64,000 bases of DNA from Abyssalbus ytuae (lineage in GTDB: Bacteria; Bacteroidota; Bacteroidia; Flavobacteriales; Flavobacteriaceae), in the NCBI RefSeq assembly GCF_022807975.1, contig NZ_CP094358.1:310001-374000 (forward strand), in the 5' to 3' direction. The notes beneath the pieces are model-generated. The model saw only the letters and a list, made by a program, of their open reading frames with translations. It was not told the DNA's origin and ran no database searches. Shown here piece by piece: positions 6,429-14,399 of the stretch (its first letter is position 1; every line of letters starts with the position of its first letter). Position numbers and translations under genes: made by a program.

Positions 6429-7508
6429 ATGAAAAACATATTTTTTTTATCCTTTCTTGTTTGCGTTTCATGTACGAAGAAAGAAGAAAAAATACTTCCT
6501 GAAAAAACCAATCTGACCGAATCTGTTTATTCCTCGGTAACAGTACAACCAGACAGTTTATACCAGGTATACTCTGCTGTTTCCGGTATTGTGGATAAAA
6601 TTTTTGTGGAAGAAGGAGATTTAATTGAAAAATCCCAACCATTATTTCAAATTGTAAACAGTTCTCCTAAATTAAATACGGAAAATGCAAAACTTTCTTT
6701 AGAATTGGCTAAAAAAAACTATGCAGGAAATGCGGCTGTTTTAAAAGGCATTGAAGATGAAATTGAAGCGGCGACCCTCAAATTTAAAAATGACTCTGCC
6801 AATTATTTCCGACAAAAAAATTTATGGGAACAAAATATAGGCTCGAAGGTACAGTACGACACCCAAAAGCTTAATTACGAATTATCCCAAAACAACCTGA
6901 ACTTGCTTAAAAGCAAGTATGACAGGACTAAAAACGAATTACTGACCTCTGTTAAACAAGCAGAAAACAATTACAAAACCTCATTGATTAATACCGAAGA
7001 TTTTACAGTCAACAGTAAGATAGACGGTAAAATGTATGCCATATATAAAAATCCGGGAGAAATAGTTACAACTGTCGAACCACTTGCTTCCGTGGGATGT
7101 TCTGATTCTTTTATAATTGAAATGCTGGTTGATGAAGTTGATATTGTAAAAATCCTTCAGGGTCAAAAACTTCTTGTAACACTTGATGCCTATAATAATA
7201 AAGTGTTTACGGGTTATGTAAGTAAAATTTACCCGAAAAAAGACGAACGTAATCAAACTTTTACAGTAGATGGTGTGTTTAACCAAACACCCGAAGTATT
7301 ATATCCCGGTTTATCAGGTGAGGCTAATATTATTATTAAAGAAAAAGAAAATATCCTAACCATACCAAAGGAGTATCTGATTGGTGAAAATAAGGTCAAA
7401 ACCGAAAATGGCATTGTAGAAATAGAAACCGGGTTGGAGAATATGGACAAAATAGAAATTGTTTCCGGACTCGATGAACATACATACATTTATAAACCAA
7501 AACAATGA
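6429..7508 (+). CDS. periplasmic adaptor (HlyD/MacA-like) lipoprotein of an ABC exporter
   Basis: About 359 residues from the ATG at 6429, which gives a clean lipoprotein signal (MKNIFFLSFLVCVSC) and was preferred to a TTG nine codons upstream. A short biotinyl-lipoyl-like half-motif (VYSAVSGIVDKIFVEEGDLI) is followed by a long alpha-helical hairpin (about 80-190), the second lipoyl half (DFTVNSKIDGKMYAIYKNPGEIV), and beta-barrel and membrane-proximal parts. This is the periplasmic adaptor of a tripartite efflux or lipid-export pump. It overlaps the permease gene by four bases (ATGA), and the ATPase follows, so the three form one complex. No TolC-like gene is adjacent, so an outer-membrane partner must lie elsewhere. 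The substrate is unknown. A Crp/Fnr-like promoter precedes it. Confidence 0.85.
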   Translation: MKNIFFLSFLVCVSCTKKEEKILPEKTNLTESVYSSVTVQPDSLYQVYSAVSGIVDKIFVEEGDLIEKSQPLFQIVNSSPKLNTENAKLSLELAKKNYAGNAAVLKGIEDEIEAATLKFKNDSANYFRQKNLWEQNIGSKVQYDTQKLNYELSQNNLNLLKSKYDRTKNELLTSVKQAENNYKTSLINTEDFTVNSKIDGKMYAIYKNPGEIVTTVEPLASVGCSDSFIIEMLVDEVDIVKILQGQKLLVTLDAYNNKVFTGYVSKIYPKKDERNQTFTVDGVFNQTPEVLYPGLSGEANIIIKEKENILTIPKEYLIGENKVKTENGIVEIETGLENMDKIEIVSGLDEHTYIYKPKQ

Positions 7509-8767
7509 TTAACTGGAAAGTTATAATGGGGATTGCCAAAACACATTTGCTAACAAAAATTAAGCAAAGTGCAACAGCTACCCTAGGGGTAACTTTTGGT
7601 ATAGGGGCTTACATTACTCTTGTGTGTTTTATGACCGGTTTAAATAAAATGATGGATGACCTGATACTTAACCAAACACCCCATGTTCATATATACAACG
7701 AAATAGAACCTTCGGAAAAACAACCCGTGGAATTATATGATGAGCTTAAAAACAGCTTTAAGGTAATACATTCGGTAAAACCTAAATTAAGCCAAAAAAA
7801 AATACACAATGCATTTCCTCTTATAAATTACCTTAATAAAAACGACAATGTTCGTGGTGCAATTCCACAAATAAAAGCAACTATATTCTATGTGGCGGGA
7901 TCTATAGAAATAGGAGGATATTTAACAGGAATACATGTTTTAGATGAAGCAAAATTGTTTAACCTGGATGACTATATTGTAAAAGGTTCGGCCGAAGATC
8001 TATACAATAGCGAAAGCGGAATACTGTTAGGAGTTGGAATTGCCAAAAAAATGGCTCTTGATATTGGTGACAGGATACAAATAAGCACAATAACAGGCGA
8101 AGTTTTTCCTCTTAAAATTGTAGCGCTATACCAAAGTGGTATTGCAGACATTGATGCAATACAAAGTTTTGCAAACTTAAAAACAGTTCAACGAATTTTA
8201 GGAGAGGCTGAAAATTATGTAACGGACATAAATGTGAAGCTTTATGATATAAATGAAGCACTACCCCTGTCAAAAAAAATAGAAAAACAATTTAAACTGA
8301 AAGCTATTGATGTAAATACCGCCAATGCACAATTTGAAACCGGCACCATTATAAGAAATCTTATAACATATTCGGTTTCCATAACTTTATTAATTGTAGC
8401 AGGTTTTGGTATATATAATATTTTAAATATGCTTATTTATGAGAAAATGAATGACATTGCTATTTTAAAAGCAATAGGATTTTCGGGAGCAGATGTACAA
8501 TTAATTTTTATGAGTCAGGCTATGATTATTGGTGCTGTAGGAGGTATATTGGGATTATTAATCGGATTAGGTTTGTCACGAATAATAGATAATATTCCTT
8601 TTGCTACTGAAGCATTACCTACTATAAAAACATTTCCTATTAATTATAATCCGATGTTTTATGTTATAGGAATTACGTTTGCAATGATATCAACTTTTTT
8701 CGCAGGATACTTTCCCTCAAAAAGAGCAAAAAAAATTGATCCGGTTAAAATTATAAGAGGGCAATAA
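7505..8767 (+). CDS. ABC transporter permease, FtsX/MacB/LolC-E type
   Basis: A 420-residue inner-membrane protein with the FtsX-type plan. It has one N-terminal transmembrane helix (about 22-45), a large periplasmic MacB-like domain (50-280), then three C-terminal helices (about 285-310, 335-360, 385-408) and the usual DPVKIIRG end. This architecture is shared by MacB-half permeases and LolC/LolE, which act mechanically on periplasmic substrates rather than pumping through the membrane. The start codon overlaps the adaptor stop, implying translational coupling, and the ATPase gene begins 5 bp after its stop. The substrate cannot be told from sequence. Confidence 0.88.
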   Translation: MINWKVIMGIAKTHLLTKIKQSATATLGVTFGIGAYITLVCFMTGLNKMMDDLILNQTPHVHIYNEIEPSEKQPVELYDELKNSFKVIHSVKPKLSQKKIHNAFPLINYLNKNDNVRGAIPQIKATIFYVAGSIEIGGYLTGIHVLDEAKLFNLDDYIVKGSAEDLYNSESGILLGVGIAKKMALDIGDRIQISTITGEVFPLKIVALYQSGIADIDAIQSFANLKTVQRILGEAENYVTDINVKLYDINEALPLSKKIEKQFKLKAIDVNTANAQFETGTIIRNLITYSVSITLLIVAGFGIYNILNMLIYEKMNDIAILKAIGFSGADVQLIFMSQAMIIGAVGGILGLLIGLGLSRIIDNIPFATEALPTIKTFPINYNPMFYVIGITFAMISTFFAGYFPSKRAKKIDPVKIIRGQ

Positions 8768-8772
8768 AAGTT

Positions 8773-9447
8773 ATGAGTTTAGTTTTAGAAGCCAACAAAG
8801 TAAATAAATATTTTAGAAAACCTGTACTCTTTCATGTACTAACAGACATTTCTTTTAATGTAAAAAAAGGTGAATTTGCCTCGATTATGGGTAAATCAGG
8901 ATCAGGAAAATCTACACTGCTCTATATCCTTTCTACTATGGATACCGACTACGAGGGCGAATTGTATTTAAATAACGAACTGATAACCGGAAAGTCACAT
9001 CAGGAACTATCCCGTATACGAAATAAAAATATAGGCTTTGTATTTCAGTTTCATTATTTGCTGTCTGAATTTTCGGTACTGGAGAATGTAATGTTACCGG
9101 CCAGAAAACTTGGAGAGCTTACAGAAAAAGAAATTGAACACAATGCAATGGAAATACTTAAAACCCTGGGTATTGATAAACTGGCTAAAAAGAAAGCTTC
9201 CAGAATTTCCGGAGGCGAAAAACAACGTGTAGCAATTGCACGGGCCTTAATTAACAAACCGTCTATACTTATGGGTGACGAACCCACCGGAAATTTGGAC
9301 AGTTACAATTCCGAAAATGTATTCAATATATTTAAACAGCTAAAAGATGAACAAGGTTTATCTCTTCTGGTAGTTACCCACGATATGGATTTTGCGCAAA
9401 AAACCGACAGAATTATTGAAATGGATGACGGAAAAATAATAAGCTAG
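8773..9447 (+). CDS. ABC transporter ATPase, LolD/MacB type
   Basis: A 224-residue nucleotide-binding subunit. Walker A is GKSGSGKST (40-48), the Q-loop lies in FVFQFHYLL, the signature is SGGEKQR, and Walker B is ILMGDEPTGNLD followed by the H-loop in VVTHDMDFA. The size and the EPTGNLD form are typical of the LolD/MacB/FtsE group that partners FtsX-type permeases. It is the third gene of the adaptor-permease-ATPase operon. It ends 13 bp before the convergent ROK kinase. Confidence 0.92.
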   Translation: MSLVLEANKVNKYFRKPVLFHVLTDISFNVKKGEFASIMGKSGSGKSTLLYILSTMDTDYEGELYLNNELITGKSHQELSRIRNKNIGFVFQFHYLLSEFSVLENVMLPARKLGELTEKEIEHNAMEILKTLGIDKLAKKKASRISGGEKQRVAIARALINKPSILMGDEPTGNLDSYNSENVFNIFKQLKDEQGLSLLVVTHDMDFAQKTDRIIEMDDGKIIS

Positions 9448-9460
9448 TTATTTAGGCATA

Positions 9461-10417
9461 TTATATCTCACTCCATGCTAAAGCAGCTGCTCCTGTAACG
9501 GCATCAGAGCCTGTGAGGGTTGATGTTATAACTTTTATCTTTCCTCTATAAGCTTTAAAAAGATTTCTTTCCATACTTTTTCTAACAGGTTCAAGCAAAA
9601 TGTTGCCTGCCTTGGTGAGTCCGCCTGTTAAAATAATCGCTTCAGGATCTAAAACAGCTACCACATTGGCTATTTTAAGCCCTAATACTTCCCCGGTAAA
9701 TTCAAAAGCTTTTTTTGCAATAACATCACCCTTCAAAGCCGCATCAGCTATTGCCAAACCATCCATTTGATTAAAACTTATATTTCTAAGTTCCGAATCT
9801 TCCCTCATTGCAGCTATTAACTCAAAGACTGTTCTCCTGATACCGGTTACCGATGCATATGTTTCCAAACAACCCTGCAGACCACAATTGCACATCCGTC
9901 CGTTGCGATCAACACTTATATGCCCAATTTCTCCGGCAACTCCATGCTCACCAACCAACAATTTTCCTTCCACAATAATACCACTGCCCAATCCGGTTCC
10001 TAAAGTCAAAACAACAAAGTTTTTCATTCCTTTTCCTGCTCCAAAATGCAACTCTCCAATGGCGGCGGCATTTGCATCATTAGTTAAATAAACCGGAACT
10101 TCAAACAGTTTATTCACATCATCAACTAAAGGAATAATTTCTCCCCAGTTAAAGTTTACAGGATATTCCATGCACCCTGTATTAAAATTTGCATTGGGCG
10201 CACCTATACCTATTGCTTTTAATTCATATTCTTCCTGCTTTGTTGCCAAGAGTTTTTTAACCTGATGTTCTAATTTTTCTAAAAATTGTTGGTATAAATC
10301 CCTAGCTCCTGTTTTAAATAATGCATGGCACAATATATTGCCACTATTGGTAACCAGGCCAACTTTGGTATTTGTTCCCCCTATGTCAATTCCGGCAACA
10401 ATATTATTTTTTTTCAT
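9461..10417 (-). CDS. ROK-family sugar kinase (glucokinase-like)
   Basis: A 318-residue ROK kinase. The N-terminal phosphate loop is GIDIGGTNTKVG (about 9-20), the catalytic Asp lies in LTNDANAAAIGE, and the ROK zinc motif is seen in GHISVD...CNCGLQGCLE. ILTGGLTKAGN follows near the C-terminus. ROK kinases phosphorylate glucose, N-acetylglucosamine, N-acetylmannosamine or similar sugars with ATP in the cytoplasm; the exact sugar is not readable here. The gene starts 12 bp after the mlaD-like stop, so it seems to be the last gene of the Mla operon and would share its Crp/Fnr-like promoter. This is an unusual partner for a lipid transporter. Confidence 0.9.
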   Translation of the reverse strand: MKKNNIVAGIDIGGTNTKVGLVTNSGNILCHALFKTGARDLYQQFLEKLEHQVKKLLATKQEEYELKAIGIGAPNANFNTGCMEYPVNFNWGEIIPLVDDVNKLFEVPVYLTNDANAAAIGELHFGAGKGMKNFVVLTLGTGLGSGIIVEGKLLVGEHGVAGEIGHISVDRNGRMCNCGLQGCLETYASVTGIRRTVFELIAAMREDSELRNISFNQMDGLAIADAALKGDVIAKKAFEFTGEVLGLKIANVVAVLDPEAIILTGGLTKAGNILLEPVRKSMERNLFKAYRGKIKVITSTLTGSDAVTGAAALAWSEI

Positions 10418-10429
10418 GGCTCTCTTGGT

Positions 10430-11413
10430 TTACTGATTATCAATTTGCTTTTTTTTCTCTTTTTCCTGTTTTTTGAAATAGCGCCTGAATAAAAAATTAT
10501 GTTTTAAAGCTTCCATGTTCTCATTAAATTTCCTGGTTCCTTCTTTAATATTATTTATAGTTTCATCCAGGTCACTTACCAATTTTTTGTCGTTGGTGAG
10601 ATAATTTACAGTCCCTTCCCCCTCTTTCATATTAACTAATATTGTATTCATATTTTCGGTTACCTCACTCAGTTTCTTACCTGAATTATCAAGATTGTTA
10701 ATGATATTTTTTAATTGATTGCCGGCTATTGAATCTTTTAACAGAACAGCAGCAACACTTTCTTCATTATTAATGGATACTATAAAATTATTTAACACTT
10801 TAACCGAAGAAATAACCTCCCGGGATGCTGTTTTTAAATTAAAAACAGTTTCTTTCAGGCCATCAGCCACTTCAGGGTCGTTTATGAGCATACCTACCGT
10901 ACCTTTTCCCGAATTTATAGCATTTGTTATTTTTAAAAGATCTGCTGTTAATATTGCAGCATTTTCATTGGTTACACTCAAAGTGGTTAACATATCTTCT
11001 GCCCCTATTCTGCTGTAAGACCTTATGGTATCCCCTGAACTTACTACTTCTTCCATTCCGTTTCCCGGAAAAATATTAACTATCATACTTCCTACCAGTC
11101 CGTCTGAACCTATAGCAGCAACAGCATCTTTTTTAATGTGATGAATTATCTTTTTTTCAATAGACATATCCACAATGATAACAGAGTCATTTAACATTTC
11201 TATTTTTTTTACAGTTCCTACATTTATTCCTGAATATCTTACATTGTTACCTAATTGTAAACCGTTTACATTATTGAATTTGGCACTTATTTTAAAAGAT
11301 TTCTGAAAAAGGTTTTGTTGATTTCCTATTAAATAGGCTGCCAGAACAAAAAAAGATAATCCTGTAATTACAAATATTCCTAACCGTATTTTTTGTGAAG
11401 TTGTTTTATTCAT
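10430..11413 (-). CDS. mlaD: MlaD-like MCE-domain lipid-binding protein
   Basis: A 327-residue protein with one N-terminal membrane anchor (about 11-30) and a single MCE domain (about 35-115, with VNGLQLGNNVRYSGINVGTV). A long helical C-terminal extension ends in a Lys-rich tail. MCE proteins form hexameric periplasmic rings that carry phospholipids between the two membranes, working with MlaE permease and MlaF ATPase. Those two genes lie directly upstream in the same operon. The helical extension is longer than in E. coli MlaD, which is usual in Bacteroidota. The family is certain; transport direction is not inferable. Confidence 0.88.
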   Translation of the reverse strand: MNKTTSQKIRLGIFVITGLSFFVLAAYLIGNQQNLFQKSFKISAKFNNVNGLQLGNNVRYSGINVGTVKKIEMLNDSVIIVDMSIEKKIIHHIKKDAVAAIGSDGLVGSMIVNIFPGNGMEEVVSSGDTIRSYSRIGAEDMLTTLSVTNENAAILTADLLKITNAINSGKGTVGMLINDPEVADGLKETVFNLKTASREVISSVKVLNNFIVSINNEESVAAVLLKDSIAGNQLKNIINNLDNSGKKLSEVTENMNTILVNMKEGEGTVNYLTNDKKLVSDLDETINNIKEGTRKFNENMEALKHNFLFRRYFKKQEKEKKKQIDNQ

Positions 11414-11419
11414 AATATT

Positions 11420-12208
11420 TCACTTAAAAAAAGCTTTAACCTGCAGGTCACCTGAAGCTAACAATTCTTTATAGGTACCCTCTGCATAGTTAATTCCGTT
11501 AACCAATAAAATCATTCTGTTTGAAATTACCCTTGCACAATCTACATCATGGGTTATAATCAACGATGATGTATTATATTTTTCCTGAATATTTTTCATT
11601 AATAAAATAATTTCCTTCGCTGTAATTGGATCCAGTCCGCTTGTAGGCTCATCATATAAAATAATTTTAGGGCGTAAAATCAATGTTCTTGCAAGGGCTA
11701 CCCTTCTTTTCATACCCCCTGAGAGTTCGGAAGGCATTAAATTTATAGTATGTGACAACCCTACACTTTCCAGGGCCTCCTCTACTAATGGAGTTGTATC
11801 CTCTATGATACCGAACTTTTTTTTATGCCTTCTCAAAGGAAATTCCAGGTTTTCCCGTACCGTCATAGAATCATACAATGCACTTCCCTGAAAAAGAAAC
11901 CCTATTTCCGTACGCAGTTCATCAAGTTGTTCCCTGCTTAAATTAATAATTTCTTTTCCCATAACCTGTATACTTCCACTGTCCGGTTGTATAAGCCCGA
12001 CAATACATTTAACCATCACCGATTTACCTGAACCGGATTTTCCCATTACCACCAGGTTTTCCCCTTCATTTAGTACCATGTTAAAACCATTTAAAACATG
12101 ATTACTATCAAATTTTTTTCTTAAATCTTTGATTTCTATCACCACATTGCCGGTTGATGTAGATGTATTTTTATTTTTTTCCTTTATCGTCATCATTTTA
12201 CAAATCAT
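11420..12208 (-). CDS. mlaF: MlaF-like ABC ATPase for lipid transport
   Basis: A 262-residue ATPase. Walker A is GKSGSGKSV, the signature SGGMKRRVALART, and Walker B ILYDEPTSGLDP, with the H-loop in LIITHDVDCA. The SGGMKRR signature and the DPITAKEI segment are characteristic of MlaF/Ttg2A-type ATPases. The ATG at 12208 overlaps the permease stop by 11 bases; an in-frame ATG at 12196 is an alternative. It energises the MlaE permease encoded just upstream and works with the MCE protein just downstream. No MlaB STAS gene is present, which is common outside the Proteobacteria. Confidence 0.92.
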   Translation of the reverse strand: MICKMMTIKEKNKNTSTSTGNVVIEIKDLRKKFDSNHVLNGFNMVLNEGENLVVMGKSGSGKSVMVKCIVGLIQPDSGSIQVMGKEIINLSREQLDELRTEIGFLFQGSALYDSMTVRENLEFPLRRHKKKFGIIEDTTPLVEEALESVGLSHTINLMPSELSGGMKRRVALARTLILRPKIILYDEPTSGLDPITAKEIILLMKNIQEKYNTSSLIITHDVDCARVISNRMILLVNGINYAEGTYKELLASGDLQVKAFFK

Positions 12209-12980
12209 AAAAAATATCTGTAACTATCACCGCAATGAAGTCTATTATAAACAAAAGCATGGAAGTAAAAACCACTGCAGTATTAGCTGCAACTCCCACT
12301 CCCACTGTTCCTTTTTTACAATAATAACCTTTAAAACACCCTACCAGACCTATGGCAAAACCAAAAAAGAACGATTTTATCGTGGCAGGTATAAGATCGC
12401 TGTATTTAAGAGACTCAAAAACATTATTAAAATATAGCTGAAAAGACACATCTCCCTTTAAATTCTCCACTAAAAATGAACCATACAAAGCAAAAACATC
12501 ACCAAAAAATACTAAAAGGGGCAACATACATGTAGATGCTAATATGCGGGTAACTATAAGAAATTTAAAAGGGTTTGTTCCTGAAACTTCCATTGCATCA
12601 ATCTGCTCTGTTACTCTCATAGACCCAAGTTCTGCACCAATGCCGGAACCTATGCGTCCGGCACAAATTAAAGCTGTAATTACGGGGCCAACTTCGCGCA
12701 CTATGGTTATACCTACCATAGATGGCATCCAGGATACTGCACCAAACTCCATAAGGGTAGGCCTTGTTTGCAAAGTGAGTACAAGCCCTATTATAAAACC
12801 CGTAATACCCACCAATGTAAGGGATCTGTTACCAATATTGTAACATTGTTTTAAAAACTCATTTCCTTCAAAAGGGGGCCTGATCAATTCTTTAAAAAAG
12901 CGGTTTGCAAAATAAGTAAGCTCTCCTGTCTCTTCAAAAAAAGAACGTATTTTACCTTTTATTTTAAATGAGCTTATCAT
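12198..12980 (-). CDS. mlaE: MlaE-like permease of a lipid ABC transporter
   Basis: A 260-residue inner-membrane protein of the MlaE family. The hallmark segment is present: VREVGPVITALICAGRIGSG, then GAELGSMRVTEQIDAM and a further E-V-GTNP. About five hydrophobic segments are seen, beginning near residue 52, after an amphipathic interfacial helix. It forms the transmembrane core of an MCE phospholipid transporter with the following MlaF- and MlaD-like genes. It is the first gene of the operon. Its ATG lies 56 bp from the centre of a Crp/Fnr-like palindrome, and a perfect TAnnTTTG -7 element is in between. Confidence 0.93.
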   Translation of the reverse strand: MISSFKIKGKIRSFFEETGELTYFANRFFKELIRPPFEGNEFLKQCYNIGNRSLTLVGITGFIIGLVLTLQTRPTLMEFGAVSWMPSMVGITIVREVGPVITALICAGRIGSGIGAELGSMRVTEQIDAMEVSGTNPFKFLIVTRILASTCMLPLLVFFGDVFALYGSFLVENLKGDVSFQLYFNNVFESLKYSDLIPATIKSFFFGFAIGLVGCFKGYYCKKGTVGVGVAANTAVVFTSMLLFIIDFIAVIVTDIFYDL

Positions 12981-12999
12981 TAAAAAGTTCCTTGTTAAT

Positions 13000-13042
13000 C
13001 AAATATAATTTAGTTAAAAACCTTCTGAAATGATATAAATCA
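13000..13042 (-). promoter_or_regulatory. Crp/Fnr-like operator and promoter of the mla operon
   Basis: The palindrome TGATATAAATCA (13031-13042) is centred 33 bp from a perfect -7 element TATATTTG on the minus strand (13007-13000). This is the clearest class II-like promoter in the window. The operator is the left arm of a larger inverted repeat with the neighbouring divergent site. Confidence 0.68.
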
Positions 13043-13054
13043 TCCGTAAGCCCA

Positions 13055-13097
13055 TGATTTATATCATTTTAAATCCCATATGGCTAAACTATTTTTA
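13055..13097 (+). promoter_or_regulatory. Crp/Fnr-like operator and promoter of the coiled-coil/LOG operon
   Basis: The palindrome TGATTTATATCA (13055-13066) is the exact reverse complement of the site at 13031-13042. It is centred 33 bp from TATTTTTA (13090-13097), a TAnnTTT-type -7 element. The ATG at 13119 is 58 bp from the palindrome centre, which supports that start over a TTG/ATG further upstream. Confidence 0.6.
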
Positions 13098-13118
13098 AAG
13101 CAGAAAAATTTAGTCATC

Positions 13119-13505
13119 ATGAAAACACAGGTTATAGATAATTCAGATTTACATTTTGAGCATGTACACTGGAAAAAAGAATTATTATTTTGGGAAGATG
13201 AAATAAGGTCATTTCAAAACAGATTGGACGAAATTGTGGAGAAATGGACGGATGATAAAGTGTTGGCTGAATTAGGCCAGTTCCAGAATAATTTTACAAT
13301 TCACAAAAATAAAATAGATGAATTAAAAGACGAAATCGACTCACACGAACATAGTATGGCTATTCATTTAAAAGCCAACGAAAATGTAATAGACAGGGTT
13401 CATTATAAATATCATATAGAGTTCAGGGATAAGATGGAGACCCAGAGAAAAATTTATAATGACCTTAAAAAAAGATTTTTTACCTTTCTTTCAAAATATA
13501 TGTAA
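13119..13505 (+). CDS. conserved hypothetical coiled-coil protein
   Basis: A 128-residue protein from the ATG at 13119. The upstream ATG at 13080 would lie inside the predicted promoter and is rejected. It is almost entirely helical, highly charged and rich in His, Glu and Lys, with motifs such as HFEHVHWKKEL and SHEHSMAIH. There is no signal peptide or membrane segment. It has a four-helix or coiled-coil look. Histidines are frequent but not in a recognisable hemerythrin pattern. It is followed after 22 bp by a LOG-family gene and preceded by a Crp/Fnr-like promoter, so it belongs to the same stress regulon. Function unknown. Confidence 0.7.
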   Translation: MKTQVIDNSDLHFEHVHWKKELLFWEDEIRSFQNRLDEIVEKWTDDKVLAELGQFQNNFTIHKNKIDELKDEIDSHEHSMAIHLKANENVIDRVHYKYHIEFRDKMETQRKIYNDLKKRFFTFLSKYM

Positions 13506-13527
13506 AAAGTAATTTAATAAATCCAAC

Positions 13528-14268
13528 TTGGCTAAAAACAATTCACCCCGGGAAATTTTAACTACTGAAAGTTCATTCTTAAGAGGTCCGAAAACCAGGT
13601 TAAAAGAATTATGGTTTACTTTTAAAGTTCAGTACCATTTTATCAGGGCTTTCAGGAAACTTCACTTTATCGGACCTTGTGTTACAGTATTCGGATCGGC
13701 CAGGTTTCCGGAAGAAAACTTTTTCTACAAGAAAGCCGAAGAAATAGGAGCCACGTTGGCCTCTATGGGATTTACGGTAATGACCGGCGGCGGCCCAGGA
13801 ATTATGGAAGCAGCTAATAAAGGAGCTTATGAAGCGGGAGGCTATTCAGTGGGTTGTAATATTGTTTTGCCAAAGGAACAAAAACCAAACCCATACCTGC
13901 ATAAATGGATTAATATACCTTACTTTTTTGTTAGAAAATTTATCCTAATTAAATACTCTTATGCCTTTATTGTTATGCCGGGAGGTATAGGTACCCTGGA
14001 TGAATTATTTGAATCACTCACATTAATTCAGACAAAAATGATTAAAAACTTTCCCGTTATTTTATTCGGAAAAGATTACCATAAAGAATTATATGATCAT
14101 ATACAAATTATGGCCCGAAACGAAAGTATTGATGAACACGATATGAAACTTCTTTTTATAACAGACTCAGTTGACGAGATGAAAGAACATTTAAGAATTC
14201 ATGCCATAAAAAAATTCGGCCTGGTCAAGAGGCCTTTTAAAAAACGATGGTGGTTTGGAGAAAGTTAG
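13528..14268 (+). CDS. LOG-family protein (cytokinin riboside phosphoribohydrolase-like)
   Basis: A 246-residue Rossmann-fold protein of the LOG/TIGR00730 family. The defining motifs are present: TGGGPGIMEAANKGA and PGGIGTLDELFE. Characterised LOG proteins hydrolyse nucleoside 5'-monophosphates such as cytokinin ribotides or AMP at the N-glycosidic bond. The older label lysine decarboxylase is a misannotation. The N-terminal extension of about 45 residues is longer than in minimal LOGs and typical of type II proteins. The start is a TTG with no strong Shine-Dalgarno sequence; no ATG is available before the core fold. It is probably co-transcribed with the coiled-coil gene 22 bp upstream. Confidence 0.88.
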   Translation: MAKNNSPREILTTESSFLRGPKTRLKELWFTFKVQYHFIRAFRKLHFIGPCVTVFGSARFPEENFFYKKAEEIGATLASMGFTVMTGGGPGIMEAANKGAYEAGGYSVGCNIVLPKEQKPNPYLHKWINIPYFFVRKFILIKYSYAFIVMPGGIGTLDELFESLTLIQTKMIKNFPVILFGKDYHKELYDHIQIMARNESIDEHDMKLLFITDSVDEMKEHLRIHAIKKFGLVKRPFKKRWWFGES

Positions 14269-14399
14269 ATATGACCTAAGTTACAGGAGTTTTTTCATCA
14301 ATAACTTTCCAATTAACTAAATTCTTTATATTTTATTAATATTAAATGAATAAGTTTTTTCAACAAAAAACTATAAATTTATCGTTAATTTTCTAAAAA

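Noticed and set aside
13080-13118. Upstream ATG at 13080 for the coiled-coil gene
   Set aside because: It would place the start inside the predicted -7 region; the ATG at 13119 fits the promoter geometry of the other targets.
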